This document shows positions 50,494 through 59,277 of a stretch of DNA of 64,000 nucleotides, piece by piece. Every line of letters starts with the position of its first letter. The stretch's first letter is position 1. Origin of the DNA: Antrihabitans stalactiti (GTDB lineage: Bacteria > Actinomycetota > Actinomycetes > Mycobacteriales > Mycobacteriaceae); the NCBI RefSeq assembly GCF_012932915.1, contig NZ_VCQU01000012.1, forward strand, positions 1 through 64,000, in the 5' to 3' direction. Below the pieces are notes generated by a model, which made no database searches, had not been told where the DNA came from, and saw nothing but the letters and a program-made list of their open reading frames with translations. A program made the position numbers and the translations under genes.

Positions 50494-51277
50494 CGCGCTG
50501 CGCTCCGGAGAACTCACGCTCGTCGGCCGGATCGTCTCCGCGAGCAACGTCACCGTGGTCTGCGAAGCCGAGCTCGACGGCGAGACCGTGCGTTGCGTCT
50601 ACAAACCGGTCCGCGGTGAGCGACCACTCTGGGATTTTCCCGACGGCACCCTTGCCGGCCGCGAGGTCGCGTCGTACCTGATCTCCGAGGCGCTCGGCTG
50701 GGGCGTCATTCCGACGACCGTCCTCCGCGACGGACCGTTCGGCCCCGGCATGGTGCAGCGGTGGATCGACACGGTCGACAACCACACCGAAGAAGGAAAC
50801 AAACTCGACCTGATCGACCTGTGCCCGCCCGGCGCGGTCCCAAGCGGGTTCCGGCAGGTGTTGCGGGCGTTCGACGGTAGCGGTGAAGAGGTCGCGCTGA
50901 TCCACGCCGACGATCCGCGGTTGCAACGGATGGCGGTCCTCGATGTGCTGCTCAACAACGCCGACCGCAAAGGTGGCCATGCGCTCGAGGGCCTCGACGG
51001 TCAGGTGTACGGCGTCGACCACGGCATCTGCCTGCACAAGGACCACAAGTTGCGGACCGTGTTGTGGGGCTGGGCAGGCGAACCGATCAACGACGCGCTG
51101 ATGACCGATATCGCCGCGTTCGCCGAGAGGTTGCCGAGCGGTGTTGCCGACAGCCTCGCCGAGCACGTCACCGACTGCGAAATCGACGCACTGATAACGC
51201 GTGCACAGGCATTGGTCGAGACGCCGGTTATGCCACATCCGCGCTCGCAACGCCCGATTCCCTGGCCGGCCTTCTAG
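50483..51277 (+). CDS. SCO1664 family protein (kinase-like fold)
   Basis: A 264-residue protein of the TIGR03843/SCO1664 family: GELTLVGRIVSASNVTVVCEAELDGETVRCVYKPVRGERPLWDFPDGTLAGREVASYLISEALGWG, then PFGPGMVQRWID, RLQRMAVLDVLLNNADRKGGHALEGLDGQVYGVDHGICLHKDHKLRTVLWGWAG. The KPVRGE lysine, the NNADRKGGH loop and the VDHGICLH segment resemble the PI3/4-kinase-like (HipA/FIC-distant) active-site layout. ATG 50483 lies inside the DUF3090 end. Function is not established; downstream is mshC. Confidence 0.88.
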   Translation: MTSDALRSGELTLVGRIVSASNVTVVCEAELDGETVRCVYKPVRGERPLWDFPDGTLAGREVASYLISEALGWGVIPTTVLRDGPFGPGMVQRWIDTVDNHTEEGNKLDLIDLCPPGAVPSGFRQVLRAFDGSGEEVALIHADDPRLQRMAVLDVLLNNADRKGGHALEGLDGQVYGVDHGICLHKDHKLRTVLWGWAGEPINDALMTDIAAFAERLPSGVADSLAEHVTDCEIDALITRAQALVETPVMPHPRSQRPIPWPAF

Positions 51278-51318
51278 CCCTTGCGAGGTCGTTCACCAAC
51301 GGCAACTAGGCTATTTGC

Positions 51319-52560
51319 ATGCAGTCTTGGTCCGACACCGTCGTCCCCACAGTGCCTGGCAGCGGACCTCCGTTGCGGCTCTACGACACCGCGGACCGCC
51401 AAGTCCGCCCGGTCACGCCGGGCAAGACGGCGACGATGTACGTCTGCGGAATCACGCCCTACGACGCGACGCATCTCGGCCATGCGGCGACGTATTTGAC
51501 GTTCGACCTGGTCAACCGCCTGTGGCTCGACGCCGGTCACGACGTGCACTACGTGCAGAACGTCACCGACGTCGACGATCCGCTGTTCGAACGAGCCGAA
51601 CGCGACGGCGAGGACTGGATGGTTCTCGGCATGCGCGAGACCGCATTGTTCCGCGAAGACATGGAAGCGCTGCGGGTGCTGCCGCCGCGGGACTACATCG
51701 GCGCCGTCGAGTCGGTCAACGAGGTCGTCGAGTTCGTCGAAAAACTTCTCGCGTCGGGCGCCGCGTACGTGGTCGACGACGCCGAATTTCCCGACGTCTA
51801 CCACCGAGCAGACGCCACCGAGCAATTCGGTTACGAGTCCGGCTACGACCGCGAAACGATGGACCGCTACTTCGCCGAACGTGGTGGCGACCCCGACCGT
51901 CCAGGCAAGCGTGATTCGCTGGATGCGTTGGTGTGGAAGGCCGTTCGGCCCGGCGAGCCGTCCTGGCCGTCGCCGTTCGGTCCGGGTCGGCCGGGCTGGC
52001 ACATCGAGTGCGCCGCAATCGCTTTGAATCGAATCGGAGCAGGCTTCGACGTGCAGGGCGGCGGCAGCGATCTCATCTTCCCGCACCACGAATTCTCGGC
52101 CGCGCACGCCGAAGCGATTGTGCCCGAACGGCGATTCGCCCGGCACTACGTCCACACCGGGATGATCTCGCTCGACGGCGAAAAGATGTCCAAGAGCAAG
52201 GGCAACCTGGTCTTCGTGTCGAAGTTGCGCTGTCAGCAGGTCGATCCGCGCGCGATCAGGCTCGGGTTGCTGTCCGGACACTATCGTCAAGACCGCCCAT
52301 GGACCGCTGAAGTCTTGCAAGAGGCGCAGGAGCGCTTGGCGTTGTGGCGCGATGCGGCGCGGCTGCCGAGCGGTCCGTCGGCGGACGATACGATCGCCCG
52401 CCTGCGCCAACACTTGGCCGACGATCTCGACACGCCGAAAGCCCTTGACGCCGTTGACGGTTGGGCGCGGTCCGCGCTGGGCTACGGCGGTTCGGACAAA
52501 AGCGCGCCCGCAGCGCTCGCGGATGCGGTCGACGCGTTGCTGGGCGTACGCCCACTGTGA
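51319..52560 (+). CDS. mshC: Cysteine:GlcN-Ins ligase, mycothiol biosynthesis
   Basis: A 413-residue enzyme joining cysteine to GlcN-inositol with ATP, the third committed step of mycothiol synthesis. Class I synthetase motifs: [24 protein letters not shown] (zinc Cys and HIGH-like HLGH), [39 protein letters not shown] (zinc His) and the KMSKSKGN loop at about residue 290. Shorter than cysteinyl-tRNA synthetase and without its anticodon domain, which separates MshC from CysS. Start ATG 51319. The stop codon TGA lies inside the hairpin repeat at 52557. Confidence 0.96.
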   Translation: MQSWSDTVVPTVPGSGPPLRLYDTADRQVRPVTPGKTATMYVCGITPYDATHLGHAATYLTFDLVNRLWLDAGHDVHYVQNVTDVDDPLFERAERDGEDWMVLGMRETALFREDMEALRVLPPRDYIGAVESVNEVVEFVEKLLASGAAYVVDDAEFPDVYHRADATEQFGYESGYDRETMDRYFAERGGDPDRPGKRDSLDALVWKAVRPGEPSWPSPFGPGRPGWHIECAAIALNRIGAGFDVQGGGSDLIFPHHEFSAAHAEAIVPERRFARHYVHTGMISLDGEKMSKSKGNLVFVSKLRCQQVDPRAIRLGLLSGHYRQDRPWTAEVLQEAQERLALWRDAARLPSGPSADDTIARLRQHLADDLDTPKALDAVDGWARSALGYGGSDKSAPAALADAVDALLGVRPL

Positions 52561-52592
52561 GTGAATTTGGCCCCTCTGGGGGCCAGACTCAC
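52557..52592 (+). terminator. Hairpin repeat at the mshC stop codon
   Basis: GTGAGTGAATTTGGCCCC, then TCT, then GGGGGCCAGACTCAC: inner stem TGGCCCC/GGGGCCA, outer GTGAGT/ACTCAC. The TGA of mshC is within the left arm. The same unit occurs reversed at 59231 and 60763. Confidence 0.75.
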
Positions 52593-52616
52593 GCACGGGC
52601 GGCGGAGCCGCAAAGT

Positions 52617-52634
52617 CGAGTAGTTGGCTACTCG
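52617..52634. repeat. Short perfect hairpin in the SARP gene leader
   Basis: CGAGTAG-TTGG-CTACTCG, 7-bp arms around a 4-base loop, 83 bp before the regulator start. May belong to the promoter region or the mshC terminator. Confidence 0.4.
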
Positions 52635-52650
52635 CGATAACGCTTTCGAG

Positions 52651-52705
52651 TTCGGTGAACATCTATAGACAACGACGCAACCCTGCGCGCACATAGTTCA
52701 CCGAA
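52651..52705 (+). promoter_or_regulatory. Inverted repeat flanking the SARP promoter/leader
   Basis: TTCGGTGAAC (52651-52660) and its exact complement GTTCACCGAA (52696-52705) 35 bp apart. The second arm overlaps the start of the AAGGAG ribosome site (from 52704) of the SARP gene, so it could act as an operator pair or an RNA fold that hides the ribosome site. Confidence 0.5.
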
Positions 52706-52716
52706 GGAGCCGCACC

Positions 52717-53481
52717 ATGACAAAGGCGACGGTTCATCTGTTCAACGGTCCGTATGTGACGATCGGCGATCGTCGCGTGGAGGTCCCTGAGGGAAGTAAG
52801 CGGCTGGTCGCGTTCGTCGCGCTCCGTGGCTGCCGGGTCGAACGGCGACATGCGGCCGGCACGTTGTGGCCGTTCGGCGACGACAATCGGGCCGCAGGCA
52901 ATCTGCGCTCGGCGTTGTGGCGACTGCGGTCCGCCGGGGTCGACACCATCATCGACGCCGACAAATGGTCGCTCGCACTCACCGATGGTGTGGACGTCGA
53001 CGTCACAGAGGTCGACGGCTGGGCAGACCGTGTCATGTCGAACGCGCCGACCGATGCGGATTTCGACGGGATTGCTGCGCGCGGAATGGCTTTGGACCTG
53101 CTACCGGGCTGCTATGACGATTGGGTGATCGGCGAGCGCGAGCGTTTTCGTCAGCGAACTCTGCACGCTCTCGAGTCGTTGTCGCGGCTGTGTGTGGCAG
53201 CGGGAAGACATGGCGACGCGGTCGAAGCGGCGTTGACGGCGGTCCATGCCGAACCGTTGCGCGAATCAGCGCAGCGCGTGCTGATCGAGGCTCATTTGGG
53301 CGAACACAATCTGGTCGAGGCGCGGCGCACGTTCCACGCATATCGCCGACTTGTCAGCCGTGAGTTGGGAGTTGCGCCATCACCGGAGCTGTACTCGATC
53401 GTCCGGCTGCCAGCTGAGCCCGTCGTCTCGCAGTTCCGCCCCGCGATTCGCCACGATCCGCGCCGGCGCGCCCCGGCCTAA
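52717..53481 (+). CDS. SARP/AfsR-type transcriptional regulator with BTAD domain
   Basis: A 254-residue regulator. The N-terminal OmpR-like winged helix has VHLFNGPYVTIGDRRVEVPEGSKRLVAFVAL, RRHAAGTLWPFGDDNRAAGNLRSALWRLRS; the C-terminal bacterial transcriptional activation domain has TLHALESLSRLCVAAGRHGDAVEAALTAVHAEPLRESAQRVLIEAHLGEHNLVEARRTFHAYRRLVSRELGVAPSPEL. No ATPase or TPR extension, so a small SARP. Small SARPs usually activate nearby genes; candidates are nirBD downstream (convergent) or the adenylation-acyltransferase gene. A 10-bp inverted repeat spans its leader. Confidence 0.9.
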   Translation: MTKATVHLFNGPYVTIGDRRVEVPEGSKRLVAFVALRGCRVERRHAAGTLWPFGDDNRAAGNLRSALWRLRSAGVDTIIDADKWSLALTDGVDVDVTEVDGWADRVMSNAPTDADFDGIAARGMALDLLPGCYDDWVIGERERFRQRTLHALESLSRLCVAAGRHGDAVEAALTAVHAEPLRESAQRVLIEAHLGEHNLVEARRTFHAYRRLVSRELGVAPSPELYSIVRLPAEPVVSQFRPAIRHDPRRRAPA

Positions 53482-53483
53482 CC

Positions 53484-53527
53484 CCGTGCGCGCGTCTCAC
53501 CCCTCGCGGGGTGAAATTCGCGCACGG
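53484..53527. terminator. Hairpin between the convergent SARP and nirD genes
   Basis: Outer arms CCGTGCGCG (53484-53492) and CGCGCACGG (53519-53527), inner stem TCACCCC/GGGGTGA. Sits between stops at 53481 and 53532, suited to stop transcription from both sides. Related to the copy at 61931. Confidence 0.75.
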
Positions 53528-53531
53528 TTCT

Positions 53532-53840
53532 TCAGCCCAGCCGGACCGCGATTTCGCCGTCGGAGATCTGCGCCTCGTAGACGGCGACCGAGCCGATGCC
53601 CTCGTCGGTGCACGCGCCGCTGGTGAGCGAGTACGCGTATTGGTGCAGCGGACAGACGACGACATCGCCGTCGATCTGGCCGTCCGCGATCGGCCCGCCC
53701 TTGTGTGGGCACACGGCATCGACCGCACGGACCGTGCCGTCACCGAGGAGGAACACGGCGATTTGGCGTTCGCCGACGACATAGGCACGTCCTTCGCCGC
53801 GGGTGAGGTCGTCGGTCCGGCCGACCGTGGTCCAGGTCAT
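53532..53840 (-). CDS. nirD: Nitrite reductase (NADH) small subunit
   Basis: A 102-residue Rieske-fold protein: TWTTVGRTDDLTRGEGRAYVVGERQIAVFLLGDGTVRAVDAVCPHKGGPIADGQIDGDVVVCPLHQYAYSLTSG. The Rieske ligands CxH (CPHKGG) and CxxH (CPLHQY) are both kept, whereas many NirD proteins have lost them, so this one may bind a [2Fe-2S] cluster. ATG overlaps the nirB stop (ATGA). Cytosolic partner of NirB in nitrite assimilation. Confidence 0.93.
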   Translation of the reverse strand: MTWTTVGRTDDLTRGEGRAYVVGERQIAVFLLGDGTVRAVDAVCPHKGGPIADGQIDGDVVVCPLHQYAYSLTSGACTDEGIGSVAVYEAQISDGEIAVRLG

Positions 53841-56305
53841 CGGACTGGAACCTGCGGGAGCGGCAGCAGGGGCAACGACGGCGCGAATTGCGCCGGTGAC
53901 AGCGGCTTTTCGCGCTGCAACCAGGGATCGCGGTAGCCGTCGACCGAGATCTGCATTCGTTCCTCGAGTCCGGTGGCTACGCCGTCCTCGTCGCGTACGA
54001 GCAGACGTTGCAACTCTTCGAGCCCGACGCGGGGGACGAAATCGTAGGTCCGCTCGAGCCATTTCCCGTTTTCGCGGTAGTACTGGATGAACCGGGATGC
54101 CAAGGTCAGCACGGCTTCACCCGATTCGACGGTAGCCAGCAGGTCGCCCTTGCGGATGTGGGCGCCCGCCGCGCCGCCTATGTAGATCTCCCATTTGCCG
54201 TCGCCGACGGACACAACCCCGAAGTCCTTGCACAGAGCTTCGGAGCAGTTGCGCGGACACCCGGCGACCGCGAGCTTGAGCTTGCCTGGCGTTTCCAGAC
54301 CCTGGAAGCGTTCCTCCAGGGCAATGCCCAAGGCGGTCGAGTCGCCGAGGCCGAAACGGCAGAAATCGCTGCCCACACAGGTTTTCACGGTCCGGAAAGC
54401 CTTGCCGTAGGCGAACCCCGACGGCATGTCCAGATCGCCCCACACCTTCGGCAGGTCTTCCTTCTTGATGCCGAGCAGGTCGATGCGTTGGCCACCAGTG
54501 ACTTTCACCAAGGGCACGTTGTACTTGTCGGCGACGTCGGCGATGCGGCGCAACTGGTCGGGCGTCGTCACGCCGCCCTTCATCTGCGGCACAACGGAAA
54601 ACGTGCCGTCGCGCTGGATGTTGGCATGGACCCGGTCGTTGATGAACAACGCGCCGGGCTCGTCGACCCAGTCCGGACCCCAGACCACGCGCAGCAGCGA
54701 CGCGAGCGGCATCTTGGCGGTCGCGACCTCGCCTGTTTCGGAGAATGCGGCGAAGACCTCGGATACGGACCGAAGGCCTTGCTCCCGCACCGCGGCAATG
54801 AGTTCCGGTTTGCTCATGGGAATGGCGGGCACGTACCAGTTCGCGGAAGGGTCCTCTGCGAGGGCGCCGCCCGCAGCGCAGGCGACGATATCGGCGACCA
54901 GTCCCTTGCACGATCCGCAGCCTTTGCCTGCGCGAGTCTTGGCGACAACCTGCGCGACCGAGGTGGCTCCAGCGTGCACGCAGGCGACGATGTCGCCTTT
55001 GCTCACGCCGTTGCAGTTGCAGACCTGTGCGCTGTCGGCCAATTCGGCGGCACCTGTTGCCGCACTAGGTGTTCCGAGGTCGAACAGCATGCTGATCCGT
55101 TCGGCAGGCAGCGCGACCTTGTCGTCGAATGCCTGCGAGAGAAAGCTGATCTTGCTGATGTCGCCGAGGAGGGTCGCGCCGATCAATTTCCCGTCTCGAA
55201 CGACGACGCTCTTGTAAGTTCCGGTGCTTGGCTCGAAGAACTGGACGAATTCGTCGTCATCGCGTTCCGGTCCTTGCACACCCATCGAAGCGACGTCGAC
55301 GCCGGCGACCTTGAGCTTCGTCGTCGACCGCGAACCGTGATACGCCGCATCGGGTTTGACGCCGGTCAGCACATCGGCGAGGACCGCTGCCTGCTCCCAC
55401 AGCGGCGCGACCAGTCCGTAGACCGCGCCGCGGTGCTGACAACACTCGCCGACCGAGTAGATGGATCCTTCGTCTTCGCAACGCATCTGGTCGTCGACGA
55501 CGATGCCGCGCTCGATGACCAGACCGCCACCTCTGGCGAATTCGACATTCGGACGGATGCCTGCGGTGACCACGACCATGTCGGCGTCGATCGCGGTCCC
55601 ATCGGCGAAGCCGACTCCGGTGACCTCGTTGCGCTCACCGCGAAGCACTGCGGTGGTGCGTTTGGATGTGTGCACCCCGACGCCGAGTTCCTCGATCTTG
55701 TTGCGCAACACCTTGCCGCCGCGTGCATCGAGCTGCTGGTTCATCAGATGGCCGGGGGAGTGGACGACGTTGACCGTGAGCCCCTGGGTCCGGAGGCCGT
55801 AGGCGGCTTCGAGGCCGAGCAGTCCGCCGCCGATGACCACGGCCGACACGTCGTCATGTGCCTGCGCCATCTGCAGCATTCCGTTGGTGTCGGCAATCGT
55901 CCGGAAGCCGAAAACGCCTCGCGCCAAACGCCCGTCGGCCTCGCGCAGACCGTCCATGTTGGGGAAGAAGGTATTCGAGCCGGTCGCGATGATGAGCACC
56001 TCGTACTCGACGACTCGGCCACTCTCGCAGGTCACTTGCTTGGCGAATCGGTCCAGCTTCATTGCCCGGTCGCCGACGTGGAGTTTGACGCCGTTTTCGC
56101 GATACCAGGTCATGGGGTTGAGCATGAGGTCTTCGTCGTCTGTCGTCGCTTCACCGGACAGCACATGCGACAACATGATTCGGTTGTAGTTGCCGTACGG
56201 TTCGTCGCCGATCATGGTGATCTCGAACTTGTCGTGGTCGCGGGTCAGGATTTCCTCGACGGTCCGGGCACCTGCCATGCCGTTGCCGACGACCAAGAGC
56301 CGCAT
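53837..56305 (-). CDS. nirB: Nitrite reductase (NADH) large subunit
   Basis: An 822-residue enzyme reducing nitrite to ammonium with NADH, using FAD, [4Fe-4S] and siroheme. Order: FAD domain (LLVVGNGMAGARTVEEIL), NAD domain (VVIGGGLLGLEAAYGLRTQG), VVTAGIRPNVEFA, a BFD-like [2Fe-2S] domain (AQVCNCNGVSKGDIVACVHAG and KAGKGCGSCKGLV), the ferredoxin-like half (FSVVPQMKGGVTTPDQLRRIADVADKYNVPLVKVTGGQRIDLLGI), and the siroheme/4Fe-4S domain (TCVGSDFCRFGLGDSTALG and VAGCPRNCSEALCKDFGVV). All cluster cysteines are present. Middle gene of a three-gene overlapping operon (56652 to nirD). Confidence 0.96.
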   Translation of the reverse strand: MRLLVVGNGMAGARTVEEILTRDHDKFEITMIGDEPYGNYNRIMLSHVLSGEATTDDEDLMLNPMTWYRENGVKLHVGDRAMKLDRFAKQVTCESGRVVEYEVLIIATGSNTFFPNMDGLREADGRLARGVFGFRTIADTNGMLQMAQAHDDVSAVVIGGGLLGLEAAYGLRTQGLTVNVVHSPGHLMNQQLDARGGKVLRNKIEELGVGVHTSKRTTAVLRGERNEVTGVGFADGTAIDADMVVVTAGIRPNVEFARGGGLVIERGIVVDDQMRCEDEGSIYSVGECCQHRGAVYGLVAPLWEQAAVLADVLTGVKPDAAYHGSRSTTKLKVAGVDVASMGVQGPERDDDEFVQFFEPSTGTYKSVVVRDGKLIGATLLGDISKISFLSQAFDDKVALPAERISMLFDLGTPSAATGAAELADSAQVCNCNGVSKGDIVACVHAGATSVAQVVAKTRAGKGCGSCKGLVADIVACAAGGALAEDPSANWYVPAIPMSKPELIAAVREQGLRSVSEVFAAFSETGEVATAKMPLASLLRVVWGPDWVDEPGALFINDRVHANIQRDGTFSVVPQMKGGVTTPDQLRRIADVADKYNVPLVKVTGGQRIDLLGIKKEDLPKVWGDLDMPSGFAYGKAFRTVKTCVGSDFCRFGLGDSTALGIALEERFQGLETPGKLKLAVAGCPRNCSEALCKDFGVVSVGDGKWEIYIGGAAGAHIRKGDLLATVESGEAVLTLASRFIQYYRENGKWLERTYDFVPRVGLEELQRLLVRDEDGVATGLEERMQISVDGYRDPWLQREKPLSPAQFAPSLPLLPLPQVPVR

Positions 56306-56652
56306 CAGATTTCCACCAGACCGAAGTCGACGACGACCTCGCCGCTCCGGCCTGCGGGTGCTGACACGACAAGCTCGAGGACGGTATCGGGGTCGACGTC
56401 CTCGACGACGCGCAACGGAATGTTGACTCCGGCTTTCGCTCCGATCGGGAAGACGCGCATCGATTCGCCGTCGCGTAGCAAGGTGACAACGATCAGCTCG
56501 GACGACGAATTGCCGCCGCGGAAGTACAGCGGCTGGGCGATCGAGCCAGCTGGTACTACATATTTCATCGTAGGGTCGATGAGTTCGGGCTTGTCCAGGC
56601 CTGCGCCGGAGAAGCTGAAAACGCCCTGCAGGAACCGCGGAGTACTGGCCAT
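56305..56652 (-). CDS. Unknown conserved protein translationally coupled to nirB
   Basis: A 115-residue protein: TPRFLQGVFSFSGAGLDKPELIDPTMKYVVPAGSIAQPLYFRGGNSSSELIVVTLLRDGESMRVFPIGAKAGVNIPLRVVEDVDPDTVLELVVSAPAG, ending VVVDFGLVEI. It appears all-beta, without signal peptide, TM helix, cysteine cluster or known cofactor motif. Its TGA overlaps the nirB ATG (ATGA), so production is tied to nirB and it is the first gene of the operon. I believe similar proteins accompany nirB in other actinobacteria but cannot name a family. A role in assembly or control of the reductase is inference. Confidence 0.75.
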   Translation of the reverse strand: MASTPRFLQGVFSFSGAGLDKPELIDPTMKYVVPAGSIAQPLYFRGGNSSSELIVVTLLRDGESMRVFPIGAKAGVNIPLRVVEDVDPDTVLELVVSAPAGRSGEVVVDFGLVEI

Positions 56653-56709
56653 GAGACCTAGCGTCCGGTGGTCGGGTGACGCGGATGCTGCCGGGACGTT
56701 ACGTAGGGA

Positions 56710-59199
56710 TCAGGAAGATCTCTCGAGGAGCCGGTCCGCGCGGTCAGTACGGCGTCGAACTTCGAAGGTGATGCGCGCCAGCGCCCAGCGGTATGCGGAA
56801 TGAAGCACAATGCCGAACGCGAGCGACACGGCGAGTGCGAGCAGGCGATGGTCGCCGAACAGCGGGTAGATCTGCCAATGCGTGAGGTAGACGAACAACG
56901 ATCCGCTCGCGAGTGCGGCGGCAACGGGCGCGACGAAGGCGGGGACGCGGATGCTCGGCACAGCGATCAGGAGGAGTAGTCCGGCGATGACGAGCGTTTC
57001 GCGCGCGCTGTCGTGGAAGTAGCCGGGGACGTTGACGATCACAATGGCCGCGACGAACAGGCGATACCACATGGTCGGCGCTTTGGCCGCCGCCCAGCCG
57101 AGCGCGAAGAACCAGAAGCAGAGCACGGTGTAGCGGCGGGTGTCTTGGCTGGGGTCCAGACCGAGCACGTCGAAGCGCACGGCGAGCGCGATCGCCAGGA
57201 CGGCGAGGGCGAACCAAAACGGTCGCGACCGCTCCACCCGATCGATCCACGGAATCGCCATCAGCGCCAAGACGCCCGCCAGCATGAAGACGAGCACCTC
57301 GACGAACCAGAGGTGCCCCTGGGTGGGTCCGTCGGGTCCCAGAACCTTGTTGAGCAGGAACAGGTTTGTCCACGCGTAGTCGTTGGTGAATACGAGCGCC
57401 AGCGCGATCCACACCATGCTCGGTATCGCGATCCCGGCCGCCGCGAGCGCGATCCATCGCGTGCGCTGGGCCAGAGTCGGGGCCGGGAGCACGAATCGCG
57501 CGAAGTTGTACCCGGCGATGCCGAGGAGGATGTGCGCGCCGCCCCACAATTCGAACAATTGAATGTGCGACCCGACGACGAGGACGATCGCCGCTGCACG
57601 CAGCACGACGCTCATCTCGACAGTGCGGCCGAACATGCGGCCGGTCCGGGGGCGGAACTCGCCGATCGGTGTCGTGTGCCAGTCGGGCGGTAACCAGCCC
57701 AAGGCATCCTCGAGTTGGATCGACATCGTGACGTAGGTGAGCGAATCGCCGCCGAGGCTGACGAAGGTGGCTTCGTCGGTGACGTCGACCGGGGCGACGC
57801 GGAGAACTTCTGCGAACAGCGCGCGGACGTCGGTGGGAGCCTGTGGCTGCGGCTGCTGTGTCGCGAGCGCCTTGACCGCGGCGTAGTCGGGTTTGCCTGC
57901 CGGCGTGCGGGGCAGATCGTCGACCAGACACACGCGCACCGAGTTCTGTGGCAACCCGCAACTCTGCGCTACGAAACGCCGAACCTCGCCGACGTCGTGC
58001 TTGCCGGTGACTGCGACGATCACCTGGTCGCCGCCGTCGGCGCAGAAAGCCTCGATTCGACGGTCGGCGAGCACGGTCTCGATCCGAGCGAGGTCGATTC
58101 GTAGTCCGAACAACTTCACGAACCGATTTGCCCGACCCACGATCTCGAACAGCCCATCGTCGGTGCGCCTGGCGAGGTCGCCGGTCCGCAAGCGCTCGAC
58201 CGTGCGGCCCAGGGCCAGGTCAGCCGGGGACTCCGCATAGCCGAGCATCACGTTGGGTCCGGAGTAGACGAGCTCACCCACTGCCGGGTCGTCGATCGAC
58301 GGCTCGATGGTCAACGACCCGCCAGGGATGACCACACCGATGGCATTGGGGTGCGTTTTCGCGAGATTCGGGGGCAGATACGCCATCCGCGCGGTCGCTT
58401 CGGTGGCGCCGTACATGGCGAAGAACTGCCAGTTGTTCTGCTCGCCGAGCGCGGCGTACCGGCTGACCCGGTCGGGTGCGAGCTTCCCGCCCGCCTGCGT
58501 GAGATAGCGCAGGTGAGGGAGCTGCATCCGGTCGAACCCGATGCTCTCGAGTAGGTCGAACGTGTAGGGCACGCCCGCAAGGGTGGTCGCGCGGTGCTCG
58601 GTGAAAAGGGTCCAGAAGCGCGGATCGACGACGGAGTGGTCCGTCACGATCACGCCTGCGCCGCGGACGAGGTGGCTGTGCAGAACGGACAGTCCGTAGC
58701 AGTAGGACAGCGGCAGGCTCGTCACCGCACGGTCTGCCGCCCCGATGTCGAGGTACTGCGCGATCGATGTCGCATTCGCCAGCAGGTTGGCGTGCGACAG
58801 CCGGACCAGCTTCGGCGAGCCAGTCGAGCCTGAGGTGCTGAGCAGCAGCGCGAGGTCCGGGTGCAAGTCGTGCGCGGAGTGGGCGCGGCGTTCGTCGAAG
58901 TTGCCGTGGTCGACGACGATGTCGGGGTCGTAGGTGTCCGTCAACGGGGTCAGGTCGCTGTCGGGCGAAACGAGGATTGCGACGTGACCGGCTGCATGCA
59001 CTGCGAGGTAGCTGACGATCGTCTCGATGTCGTTGCGCGCCATGATCATCACCAGCCGTCGGCTGGGACCGAGCTGCGCCGCGGTGGTGGCGACTTCGTC
59101 CGCAAGTTCGCGGTACGTGAGCTGGCGTTCGGCATCGATGAGTGCCACGCCATCGCCATGGCTCGTGAGGCAATCCACGAGTTTGGTTAGCGTAGCCAT
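56710..59199 (-). CDS. Adenylation domain - carrier - membrane acyltransferase fusion
   Basis: An 829-residue fusion. Residues 1-440 are an adenylation domain: LALLLSTSGSTGSPKLVRLSHAN, VTSLPLSYCYGLSVLHSHLV, FAMYGATEATARMAYLPPN, LRTGDLARRTDDGLFEIVGRANRFVKLFGLRIDLARIE and the C-terminal PRTPAGKPDYAAVKAL with catalytic Lys. Residues 445-520 are a carrier protein with phosphopantetheine site VSLGGDSLTYVTMS. From about 530 to the end come nine or ten TM helices of the acyltransferase 3 kind (AAIVLVVGSHIQLFELWGG with the conserved His, LWFVEVLVFMLAGVLALM, CFWFFALGWAAAK, GSLFVYLTHWQIYPL). It would activate an acid, hold it on the carrier and transfer it to an acceptor in the membrane. ATG 59199. Substrate and acceptor unknown. 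Confidence 0.9.
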   Translation of the reverse strand: MATLTKLVDCLTSHGDGVALIDAERQLTYRELADEVATTAAQLGPSRRLVMIMARNDIETIVSYLAVHAAGHVAILVSPDSDLTPLTDTYDPDIVVDHGNFDERRAHSAHDLHPDLALLLSTSGSTGSPKLVRLSHANLLANATSIAQYLDIGAADRAVTSLPLSYCYGLSVLHSHLVRGAGVIVTDHSVVDPRFWTLFTEHRATTLAGVPYTFDLLESIGFDRMQLPHLRYLTQAGGKLAPDRVSRYAALGEQNNWQFFAMYGATEATARMAYLPPNLAKTHPNAIGVVIPGGSLTIEPSIDDPAVGELVYSGPNVMLGYAESPADLALGRTVERLRTGDLARRTDDGLFEIVGRANRFVKLFGLRIDLARIETVLADRRIEAFCADGGDQVIVAVTGKHDVGEVRRFVAQSCGLPQNSVRVCLVDDLPRTPAGKPDYAAVKALATQQPQPQAPTDVRALFAEVLRVAPVDVTDEATFVSLGGDSLTYVTMSIQLEDALGWLPPDWHTTPIGEFRPRTGRMFGRTVEMSVVLRAAAIVLVVGSHIQLFELWGGAHILLGIAGYNFARFVLPAPTLAQRTRWIALAAAGIAIPSMVWIALALVFTNDYAWTNLFLLNKVLGPDGPTQGHLWFVEVLVFMLAGVLALMAIPWIDRVERSRPFWFALAVLAIALAVRFDVLGLDPSQDTRRYTVLCFWFFALGWAAAKAPTMWYRLFVAAIVIVNVPGYFHDSARETLVIAGLLLLIAVPSIRVPAFVAPVAAALASGSLFVYLTHWQIYPLFGDHRLLALAVSLAFGIVLHSAYRWALARITFEVRRRTDRADRLLERSS

Positions 59200-59230
59200 A
59201 CTTGGGACTGTACCGGTCCGGCTCCACCAC

Positions 59231-59275
59231 CCGTGCGTGCGTCTAGCCCCCATAGGGGCCAAATTCACTCACAGT
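59231..59275 (-). terminator. Hairpin repeat after the TerD-VWA gene
   Basis: CCGTGCGTGCGTCTAGCCCC, loop CATA, GGGGCCAAATTCACTCACAG. Read on the minus strand it starts CTGTGAGTGAATTTGGCCCC, two bases after the TerD-VWA stop codon (59278-59280). Same unit as 60763 and 52557. Confidence 0.75.
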
Positions 59276-59277
59276 TA

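Noticed and set aside
54008-56803. 931-residue plus-strand frame opposite nirB
   Set aside because: Asp/His-rich antisense shadow of nirB; long only because of GC-biased codon use.
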